In this document: positions 30,243-40,506 of the stretch, piece by piece | Layout: the number at the start of each line of letters is the position of its first letter | How positions within the stretch are numbered: position 1 is the stretch's first letter | Source: Zoroaster sp. YZ-2022 | Taxonomy: Eukaryota; Echinodermata; Asteroidea; Forcipulatida; Zoroasteridae | Direction of reading: 5' to 3' | DNA length: 64,000 nucleotides | Assembly (NCBI GenBank): GCA_029582265.1 | Contig: CM055823.1 | Span: 22,827,290 to 22,891,289, forward strand | Made by a program: the position numbers and the translations under genes | The notes under the pieces: generated by a model | Told to the model about the DNA's origin: nothing | What the model saw: only the letters and a program-made list of their open reading frames with translations | The model's database searches: none

Positions 30243-33200
30243 ATGTCAATGTATTATAATTTTACAACGCTTAATGTTCGTGCACTGCGCAACCACAAAA
30301 AGCGCAAGTCCATCTTTACTTGGTTAAACCGTCATAATTCCCATATTATTTTTCTACAGGAAGTCTACTGTAATGAAAATGATGTTGCAAATTGGGAAAA
30401 AGAATGGGGTGGTACAATATATGCTAACCATGGTACAAATCATAGTCGTGGTGTTTTTATTGGCATCAAAAATAACCTTGATGCTAAATGTGACAAGGTC
30501 TATGGTGATAATCAAGGTAGACTTTTGGGTGTGAAATTGGAAATTAACAATAATCTCTACTATTTATGGAATGTTTATGCACCTATAATGAAGATCACGA
30601 GCGCAAAACTTTTTTGCGTAATATGATTGAAGTTATTTATGAAAATAGTAGTGATGGTCACGTCATCATCGGTGGGGATTTGAATACAGTTTTGAATCCA
30701 CTTGTTGACAAAATTGGTGGTAATACTCCAAGTTTAGTACGCGCCAATATCATTAATAACTTTTTAACTGATAATGAACTTGTTGATATTTGGAGAGCTA
30801 AACACGGTCAAGACAAACGATACACCTGGAAACAAAATAACCCTCACATTTGTAGTACTCTTGATTATTGGTTTATTCCATCATGCATGGATATTGCTAC
30901 TAAATCCGTTGAGATTCTGACAGTACCAAAAACCGATCATTTAGCAGTCCATATGTGCCTCTCATTTGATACCGTGATACGAGGCAACAACTATTGGAAA
31001 TTTAATAATGAGTGGTTAGTTAATGATGAGTTTTCTAAGAAATTGTTGAATGTAATTGATGAATGTACTAACGAATATAGTGAAATATTATCTTGTGCTG
31101 ACTTCTGGTCACTGTGTAAGAATAAAATTCGTACCTTCAGTATTGATTTTGCACGTAGAAATAAACCTAATAAGAAAAACAAAATGTCTGATATTGAATA
31201 TAAACTACAAGGTGCGTATGTCAACATTATCAAAAATCCTAATGATGATAACCTTAAATGCGTGTATAATTATTTGAAATTCGAGTACGAAGTTTTAACT
31301 GAGCATTATATGAAAGGTCTTCAAATCAGATCGAAAACCAAATGGATTGAAGAAGGTGAAAAATCTTCCAAATATTTTTTCAATCTTGAGAAAAACAATA
31401 TTTATCGTAAGTCTGTTACAGGCCTATGTGACAGAGATGGCAACCATATAACAGACCAGAATGAAATCCTTGATGAAGAAATTAACTACTTTTCTTCTCT
31501 GTATAAAAGTCTAAATAATACCTCTCAGGCAGATTTAGATGGGTTTTTCAATAGTGTTGACATTCCTAAACTACCTGACAATGAAAATGCTTTAGTAATG
31601 GTGAATTAACAACATTAGAATGTATTGACGCACGATGGTATCACTGTTGAGTTTTACCGTAAATACTGGCCGAAAGTCGGCAAACTTGTTGTTAATGCTT
31701 TCAATGAATCATATAATGCCGGTGGTTTCACACCCGTGCAAAATCAAGGTATCATCACATTTTTACATAAGGGTAAAGGATTGTCTCGTGATAATCTCGA
31801 TAATTGGCGTCCAATAACATTACTTAACATTGACTACAAGATTGTTACAAAAGCCCTTGCCGGTAGATTGCAGAAAGTTCTCAAGTTCCTTATTAATAAC
31901 GATCAAAATGGCTTTGTAAAAGGTCGTAGTATACACAATAATATCCGTTTAATTGAAGATGTTTTACGCTATGTTGATGATAATGATATTCCAGGTATTA
32001 TGTTATGTGTGGATTATAAAAAGGCGTTCGACACAATCGAACGTGATTTTATTTTGTATGCCTTAACAAAATTTAATTTTGATGATTCGTTTATCAAATG
32101 GGTTTCTGCTATTTTTAAAAACGCATCCAACTGTATAATTAATAATGGTCATATTTCCAATTTTTTTTAGAGTGGAGCGCGGAGTAGGACAAGGATGCCC
32201 AATTGCATCTCTTCTCTTTGTATTAGCGGTGGAACTGTTGTCGTGCAAAATCCGCCAATCTACACTTATTGATGGCATTCCCCTACCACTTGCAAATTAT
32301 AACCGAAACGAGGTCAGGATATCTACCTTTGCTGATGATACCACCATTTTTGTTAGTTCTGTAGATGCACTCCAGAATGTCTTGTCCATTCTAGATAAGT
32401 TTGCCCAACTTTCTGGCCTCTGTCTTAATCACAAAAAAAGCGATGCAGTATGGATTGGTTCTTTTTAAAAATAACAATTTTAAGGTTGGTAATGTCAACT
32501 GGAAGGTCTCTCCCAATAATACCATACAAATTCTGGGCATAACTTTCAGTCCGAACATTCCTCTTGAAAAACTTATATGTAACTGGGACGAAAAAATGCA
32601 GAAAATTGAGAGATCTATTCGCGCATGGAAAATGAGAGGGTTGTCAATGATTGGTCGTAACTTAATCGTAAAAACTCTGTTAGCTTCACAACTCACATAT
32701 ATTGCTACTGCTATTAATATTCCAGACAACATAGTGACAAAATTAAATAATTTATTTTTTAAAATTCGTTTGGAATAGAAATGAAGCTGTAAAGCGCACA
32801 ACAGTTATTTCCGACTACGATAAGGGTGGGATTAAAATGTTTCATTTTAAGTCTTTTCTCAACTCATTGAAGCTCTCCTGGATAAAGAAACTTGTGAACG
32901 AAAACGTTGCTGTTTGGAAAAACATTGCTTTATACCATGTGGGCAAAATTGGTCTTGACATTGATGTATTCAAACGTAACTGTTCGTTTATCAATATGAA
33001 CAACGATTGTGTCAGTATCGTTAACAGCTTACCAATGTTTTACTCATCTCTGATCAAAACATGGTTCAGCATAAAACCTGTTGTATACAATCACGATATC
33101 AGAAACCCTGGTGCCGAAATCATATGGAACAATAATGTTATTCAACTCAACAATAGAACCCCTTTATATGCGTGACTGGATTAGAAAGGGGTTTATAAGG

Positions 33201-33930
33201 GTTAATGACCTGTTCGATGATACGGGCACAATGTTACATCTGTGCAAGATATCCAGCGTTGTATGCCGCATAACCCAAGAACTTTTATTGATTATTTTAT
33301 TATTCGCAATGCTCTTCCTATAGATTGGAAAACAAGGTTCGTCCCTTATGAGGGTACCGCTGATATATATATTTCAATAACATACGCATTCATAAATGCA
33401 ACGCCAACGTGTTTAAAAATACCATGATTAAATCAACATACACTGTGCCAACTTGTTATAACTTTTGGATGAACAAATTTCCCTACTACAATTTTAATTG
33501 GGACCACATATGGAAGAGAGTCCCTCAATGTACCAATGAAGCGCGTCTTATATCCCTTAACTGGAAAATTCTTCATAATATCTATCCAACAAATACTATG
33601 CTATATAAGATGGGTAAAGCAGACTCCAATATATGTGACACCTGTAATGTTATTGATCACATTGATCATTTTTTCTTTTGTTGCCAAAAAATCAGGTATG
33701 TTTGGGACAATGTCAACCATGTGATTTCTTCCAACGTCAACAACAACATTACTCTCAGTGCCGAAGATGTCATATTTGGTGTTGATAATAAGAAATGTCT
33801 TAATAATATGTTTGTTAATTACGTTATCGCGATTGCCAAACTTTGTATTAGCAAATTCAGATATGGCAACCACCCAAATCTTATCTTCTTGTTCAATAAT
33901 GAGATTAGACTTAGAAATGTTACTTACTAA
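30243..33930 (+). pseudogene. LINE ORF2, endonuclease/reverse transcriptase, multiple frameshifts
   Basis: Segments in successive frames: endonuclease start TTLNVRALRNHKKRKSIFTW and FLQEVY (30243-30600), GGDLNTVLNP and KTDHLAVHM (to 31609), a small deletion near 31610-31630, then NWRPITLLNIDYKIVTKALA, GFVKGRSIHNN and CVDYKKAFDTIERDF (to 32167), GVGQGCPIASLLF and the catalytic STFADDTTIF (to 32467), and a zf-RVT-like C-terminal Cys region CDTCNVIDHIDHFFFCC (33409-33930). At least six frame breaks; not functional. Confidence 0.8.
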
Positions 33931-34199
33931 TCTCTGCCAAACCTGAGATACAAATGACACTCTATTATTACCTTGATCTGCCACGACGCATGCTCACCTC
34001 AGTCAGTCGTTCTTGGCGATTCTAACCCCTTTATTCAGACCCAACGATTTTTTTTAGCTCATAGTGTATCAGTATAACAGGGTCTGAGAGAGTGTCGGAG
34101 ATATCATGTTGAGGTAACTTATCGCTTTATAAACTTTTGTGTTCGCTTTTATACTGTTTTAATGTAAATGATGTGTTATTTGTATTAAAAAAAAACTGC

Positions 34200-36050
34200 T
34201 GGAGAGGGGAGATATTTGTATTTGTCATTGAGACAGGAAGTCAACAAGCAACTCACTCAAAAATGAAGAGTCTATACAGGACGGTGATGATGAGTTACTT
34301 TACACGAATTATCTATATCAACTTCCTAAAACTATATAAACTCAATGCAAAAGCATAAAAAACAATTTTTATCAACAGGATCAACTGATTGCTGCTCTAA
34401 AAAAAAAAAGAGGGCACATTCCCCCAGCAATCCCGTCACCAAGCCCAGACAAACATAATTGATGACTCAGAGATAGCATGATTGTATCATTAACTGATTG
34501 TCAGTTTATTCAATATGAACAAGGAAAATGCTAATAAATTATGAAAGAATAACATCATTACAGGCTGCTGGTACAGTATAATTGTAGTCACTGGTTAATG
34601 AGGTAAAAGAGACTTCCTATGAATTTCAAAACAAAAATATATCCATGTCATTAAATGTATGGTATCATTGGTAATTTAAAAAAAATGTAACATCAAACTT
34701 AACTAGCTAGTGATGATACAAATCATGTGATAGTGTCCAGTTTGAATTAGAAAAGAGTACTCTAAAGTCCACTTTAGAATGGGAAAATGGGTAGAAAAAT
34801 AATTTGCCAACATTCCCAAATACCAATACTATACCTTACCTTTAAAGGTGTTGGTAACATTATGTCTCTTTTCTGAGTATAATGGCCTAAAAAATAACCA
34901 AGGCACCAAGCTAATTATTAATTAAATGCATACTTGTAAGATGGTAATGGTGCTAATCATTATGAATTGTCTGACATGAATTGTCATTTGGGTTTCTAAG
35001 AAAACATGAAAAAATATGGCGAAAATCCAAATCTGAAAAAGATTGCCATCAGGAAATCTTGTTTGAAATACGGTAGTTACTATCTTAGGTGTATTTTGCC
35101 TTTAAGGAAAGAGTACGTCTAAATTCAAACTATAAATTATTCCCCAGATCATCCACTAAGAAACAAAGGCAGCCTGTAATAATGATTATAATGAAGGAAC
35201 TAATGTTATAGTAACAAGACAAAAATGTAAAACTTATTACAGTAATTAAAAATGCATGCACTGAATAACCAAATGCAACCTCTCATAATGATTGTGGGTA
35301 ACATTTGCTACATGCACGTATATGATCAAACTAATTACAGGATCAAACTAACTACATGATCTATAATTATACATTAAGAAACACTTAAGTTTTTGGGGTC
35401 AAATTTCCTGTTTTTCATAGGAAATCTGTATATTAACAAGAATCAAATGAATTATAGTAAATGTCAACCTAAATTTGCTACATTGTCTTACAATAAAAAA
35501 TATAAGTTTTAATCTGAGAAAATAATGCTTAAAATCTTAAAATCTTAGATTGTAAACCAGAACATGTACTTTGTAGATTGTTAACCTCTTGATCAACAGC
35601 GGGATGAACAGATAAGAGAGGATTGAGGACCTGGGCCTACATTCTGAAAGACCTTATTCAGAACATACAATCATTAATTTATACTAAATGAATTATTCAG
35701 TTTTATTGACATTACAATGTACAATGTACCGGTAAATATTGTAGCATTACGTAATTACATAATTTGCTTCAGTTACACAGTCTTACAATATTAATCTAAC
35801 TTCTTGATAGGTACATGTATGATTGAGAATAAAATACTTTGTTCAAACATATAAAGATGTTGAAATGTAACAGTGTTGTTCAAGTAGATACATGTATATA
35901 CATTGTATGATAATCTCAGTATATTCAACTGCGAAGTAGTTAGTAGACAAAATGTTATATCCTCTGAATTACAACTTCACCCATGCAAGTAATGGATCTA
36001 GATAGTTACATATACCATGTGTAGTATCCTCATTAGGCGCTCCATAGAAG
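34200..36050. other. AT-rich, nothing recognised
   Basis: No open frames with coding character and no strong repeats. It may contain the upstream part of the LTR that ends near 36170, but no LTR start could be set. Confidence 0.5.
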
Positions 36051-36084
36051 GTCAAGGGTCAAATAAAGCATGTTTGATTTTTAT

Positions 36085-36190
36085 AACAAAACTGTATAAA
36101 TAGTCTCTATAGTGTCTATAGTTTGTGCCTCAATGAAGCATGGTATAAACATTTAGGTTTTACAATTGGCGACGAGGATGGGATCGTAAA
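36085..36190 (+). promoter_or_regulatory. 3' part of an LTR and adjacent primer-binding site region
   Basis: A TATA-like TGTATAAATAG near 36096, then the LTR end TTTAGGTTTTACA followed by TTGGCGACGAGGATGGGATC. A TGGCGACGAGG block just after an LTR is typical of Ty3/gypsy elements that precede a gag like the one at 36360. The opposite LTR is absent from this window. Confidence 0.5.
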
Positions 36191-36359
36191 CCTTCATAGA
36201 GGAAGAATCGTCTCGTCTTAACATCGAAACTGAGTAAGTTTTAGAGTTATTTAAATGCTTAACTGAGTATAAATTCAACATGTATCCATCAAGCCTACAC
36301 ATGTATATGTCGCATATAGCCATTAACTAACGTACATAACGTCGCCAATTTCAGTCAAC

Positions 36360-36760
36360 ATGTCCGCCACAAATCTGCCTACTTTTCCAACCTTTCAGCC
36401 ACACACTGATCCCACAACCGTTGGCGTGCGATGGCAGAAATATGTAAAGAAGCTCGAGAACCTTCTTGTTGCCTTCAAAGTCAGTAATGATAAACAACAG
36501 ATAGAGGGCACTGCTCCTTCATTATAAAGGACAGGAAGTTATGGACAGACACCGGATCAGATTACAAAACAGCCAAAGAACAGTTAGACAAGTACTTCTC
36601 CCCACGTAGAAACATTGAGTATGAACGCTTCGTGTTTCGTGAAACCAAACAGGCACTTGAAGAGTCAAACTGCACATTGTCGACTCGGCTTCAACATCTG
36701 GCACAGAAGTGTGACTTTCATGGCACTGATTCAGAAGTCAAGTCACAAATAATACACGTT
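36360..36760 (+). pseudogene. Ty3/gypsy-type gag, N-terminal part, frameshifted
   Basis: Starts MSATNLPTFPTFQPHTDPTT, VGVRWQKYVKKLENLL, then after frame changes near 36500-36540 continues TDTGSDYKTAKEQLDKYFSP and RNIEYERFVFRETKQ up to LAQKCDFHGTDSEVKSQII. This is the conserved retrotransposon gag (capsid) region. It breaks off where an interspersed repeat inserted and resumes at 37000. Confidence 0.75.
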
Positions 36761-36762
36761 TT

Positions 36763-36999
36763 CACGATTTTTTTTTCAACGACGCAAGACATTTCAAAGG
36801 CCGTTTTCTCTGTTATGTAAATCAGTCATCATGGAAATTACCAATATGCAAATACACAATTATCTCCATAACGGTAAGGGCTACAGAGCTCTACCATATA
36901 CCAAATGAAAGCTTATGTTGTGTGCTTTCCAGCCATATATAAAACTCAATTTTTAATTTTTGCGACATATATCACCTTTTCTCAGAGCGGGTCACATAT
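36763..36999 (+). mobile_element. Interspersed repeat inserted in gag
   Basis: Non-coding segment between the two gag halves, homologous to 110-300. It ends CAGAGCGGGTCACATAT just before gag resumes. No terminal duplication could be defined. Confidence 0.55.
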
Positions 37000-37263
37000 G
37001 AACTATCTGATTCACAGGCGAAAGAGACAGAGCAATGCCTGCATCCCAGCGGAGACACAGTTCACAGGATAAGCAAACCTCGCAAATCTTCATGTCAACA
37101 GTTGAACAAACCGCAATCTGACATGTCTGCACATACAGCTGGACCACAGCCATGTACACGATGTCGTAACTGCGGTGGCTCCTTCCCCTACAAACAACAG
37201 TGCCCAGCCAAGGATATCGTTTGCCACTCCTACGGGATTTGCATGGTGGGAAATGATAATTAG
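37000..37263 (+). pseudogene. Ty3/gypsy-type gag C-terminal fragment (copy 2)
   Basis: 88 open codons from ELSDSQAKE to a TAG, with the RCRNCGG and CPAKDIVCHSY Cys-His region. It continues the capsid fragment upstream of the inserted repeat. The terminal GICMV lacks the final His-Cys of a canonical knuckle. Confidence 0.7.
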
Positions 37264-37342
37264 GAACGTTTTCGGAAGCACCATGTAACCAATCTCTAAA
37301 GTAGAGGTGTTGGCTCTGAGCAGAGCCGGTTTTGTTCTCAAC

Positions 37343-37373
37343 GTTTCGGCAAGCGTGCTCTGGCCGTCGTCAG
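37343..37373 (-). ncRNA. Hammerhead ribozyme core (duplicate of 19864)
   Basis: Identical in sequence to the copy at 19864-19894: CTGACGA, CGGC/GCCG stem, AAAC on the minus strand. Confidence 0.6.
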
Positions 37374-38366
37374 GAGACTGGAGTCACACTCCACTGAACA
37401 CCAGGCTCACACAGAGAACACACCCCAGCGAGCACCAATCACAAGAGTTCCAGCACACAACAATACACTCCAGCGAGCACCAATCACAGCAGTTCAGCCC
37501 ACAACAGGATCCTCCAGCAGTGTATATAAGACATCACTCCCACATCTCTCCTTGCCCGGCTTGCCTTGGTGTTTTCAGGAAGCTTTACACAATGTTTACG
37601 TTTTTTGCCAGTCACTTTTTTTTTAGCTCCATTTCCTTTCTAAGCTTTTGGAGAAACTTTTTATGACTTGCCTGAAAGAAAAAAAATATATGAGAGAGAG
37701 AGACCACGGCATGACTGATTAGGGCTGTGGCGAATAACCGTCTGTGAGGGGAAGAGGCAGTCGGACTAGACTGACCCTATTTTTATGGAGCTTTCATTGG
37801 TACATGGAGGAAGAGTGAACATAAGCAGAAGAAAGTGTAGTCAAGTGAGTATTGGAAACGATATTTTGGAAGATTTTGTGCAATGAATGTATGCACATCC
37901 AGTGAGATGTTGGCCATTCTAGTGCATGCTAAAAACACATACTATAGACATCGTGAACAAGTGGCTGTTGGGTTCGACAGTCTATAATAATATTACTAGT
38001 TTCTAACGAAAAAACACCAAAATACTAACACGCTACTCACATTATCACTTAGACTTTTCTTGGGCGGGGGTCCATCGTTACAGTCAGCGTCACTACTGTA
38101 GCTACTCATCATGCCTATCGTTGGGTCTGCCTGGTCGGATGGTACATAACGGAACACAGCGCTCATTTGCATTGAGCGAGTTTTGTCTGGTCCCGAATAC
38201 GCACAAAACTTACTTTTCAAATGCAGAAGTTCTTACACAATCCGTAATATCTCGAGATCGCGACAAGCAAATTTTATGGATCATTCAGTTGTTAGAAGAA
38301 AAAAATACTCTCTTTCAATTCATTTGAGTTGTTTAATATTTTATAATAGTGGACTTGTTGCCCTTT

Positions 38367-38657
38367 TCATTTAAACAAATTGACTTTCTTTCTCGCACCT
38401 ATGGCGGGGAGTGGAAAAAATACGAAATTGTCATTACTCTCACAACATAACTTGTCATAGCTCGTGCACTGCGCAACGCATTTGCCTGGATCAAACGGCT
38501 TCTTGAAGCTTAACAGTTTATATATCCATTCATGTAACATTGTTGGTGATTGGGCAATCGTAACCTGTTGCCCTTGAATGAAACATAAATCCTGTCCAAT
38601 GAAATCCTCTGCTTTATAGCATAACTTTATTGTGTACAGGGTCAATGGGTCATGCAA
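38367..38657 (-). CDS. Hypothetical 96-codon ORF, duplicate copy
   Basis: Same as 20887-21177; unrecognised. The possible short first exon is likewise duplicated at 38042-38177 on the minus strand. Confidence 0.2.
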   Translation of the reverse strand: MHDPLTLYTIKLCYKAEDFIGQDLCFIQGQQVTIAQSPTMLHEWIYKLLSFKKPFDPGKCVAQCTSYDKLCCESNDNFVFFPLPAIGARKKVNLFK

Positions 38658-39631
38658 GCGTACTCGCGATTTGGCTGTCGTGTCATTTTACATGTGAACG
38701 ATTTGTTTCAAAAAAGGCATGATGTGGTAAGTATCTACAACGATTTAAAGAATAAACCTTAACATAGATATATCTTTCTTTCTAATTTATGAACCTGGTG
38801 TATTGTAATGTGTAGTTTGCTGGAATTTTAAGTTTCTTGGGGAGTAAAACACTTCACTTCGAAAACTTTTTCAGTGTTTACCGTGTCGTGTGTCCGTGTG
38901 TCGTGTTATCAATATCAGTATACTATTGTAGTAATATTGACTAAGTACAGGAACTTCTCATTTTGGGAGCGTGGGGGTTGACCTTTTTGCTGGGTCTTGT
39001 CCAGGCAGGAAGATACTTTAAAAAAATGCAATCAGCTGTTAGATCTGATGGCTGAATACATCATTCAAAATGTAGATGATTTTAGGACAGGATTCCAGTG
39101 ATTTTGCATGTTTTGCTTTGCTTTTCCTTTTGTCAAAAGAAATATGGTGTTACACTGCACATTTTTACAGGCCTATGTTGAGACTTTGGTTTAACAATAT
39201 TGGGCCCCAATATTGTAAGATTAAGAGTAAAAATGAAACATAACCCTATCTTGAAATGAAAGACATCACTATATTTTAGTAATATTTATATTCTGTGTGC
39301 AGGCCGTAACTGTTACATGACCTTTTTTTATTTATTTTTTATTTTGATCTTTTTAACTAGGGCCAAGGGGCATAAACCTAGGGCTAGGACTAATTTGCTA
39401 CAATACTAAATTAAACATAGGCCCTAAGCTAAATCTTTCTCATTCTATTTTTAAAAAGTTGGTCATAATTTTCGGCATAATGACTAATCAGAATGGCCAT
39501 TTTCTCAACAGAATTGTTTTTGTGCCTGTCGAAATGTGTACTTGTCATCCCAATGCAAAATACTTCCCTTTTAAATACAGTTGGATTTTAGTAACTGAAT
39601 TACTTTTTGTCCTAACTTTTTTCAGGATTTG

Positions 39632-40354
39632 ATGGCTAGACAATTTAACTTCAGACCGAGGCAGCATATCAATTATGCTATTCTAGCTGCTGGTCCGAAA
39701 CTACAATCACTCAGGTTGAGCCAGGCTTCTGACAAGTGGTCAACAAAACAACTCTTTGAATTGGAGGTCCTTGATGAGAAATTTGAATCTGGGGTGTTGT
39801 ACCTGAAAGTGCATTACAGTGGATGGTCTGAAAACTATGAGTGGAGACCTGCTTCCGATATAGTTAACATTCCATATCATCACATCGATACAAATGATCA
39901 ATTCAACAACAAATTGAAAGCAGATGTTGCTGTTGCTATCAAGGAAAACCTGTGTTGTCACCGAAAGACAGACTCTCTTGTTAACATTTTCATAGCAACT
40001 CAAAAAGGCTTTTTCAGTTTTCAGTGACTGCTCGGTTCAAATCCCAAATCGACCAGGGCGATACTCAATATCAAACTATAGTGATTTTGATAACTTGCTG
40101 GGTAAAGGCTGGCACTATCGTGTAGTTAATGAATTCAAGGATTTTAGCTTTGTGCGAGCATCTACCCTGGAATTTTGGTTACATGAAAGACTCCCTCTGA
40201 AGGAGTTCTCAGTTGAAGGCGACCACCCTGTAGCAAGATTTACACACAGAGGTTTCCAGCTTAGAATAAAATTTGTCCGTGGAAATGGAAATAAATATGA
40301 CCTGGATGAATTTTTGAATGAAAGAAATATCAAACACATCATGCACATGTGACT
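39632..40354 (+). pseudogene. ORF A, frameshifted copy
   Basis: Identical to 22149-22871 except for a loss of one C and one A near 40003. The protein then stops after IFIATQKGFFSFQ, about residue 131. The chromo-barrel-like region is retained; the C-terminal half continues in another frame at 40095-40352. Confidence 0.7.
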
Positions 40355-40506
40355 TGTACATATATGTACAGATTCGTTCAACGTAAACACTGACTGAACC
40401 TTTTCTGATCATGCCCTACATGTATGTGTGGAATGGTTCTGGTTGTCTTTGACGTGATCAATTTGATGCTGTAATTGGCTACGTTTTCTGAATAGCCACA
40501 GGTAAA

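Larger units (their letters stand above)
29366..34195 (+). mobile_element. Tx1/L1-like LINE, decayed, plus strand
   Basis: A zinc-knuckle ORF1 followed by a broken endonuclease/reverse-transcriptase ORF2, a 3' UTR of about 270 bp and a terminal A-run (TGTATTAAAAAAAAA near 34180-34195). The wording of the reverse-transcriptase linker (TKWIEEGEKSSKYFFNLEK) is typical of the Tx1 branch of L1. The 5' end may be separated from the rest by the LINE inserted at 26103. Confidence 0.8.
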
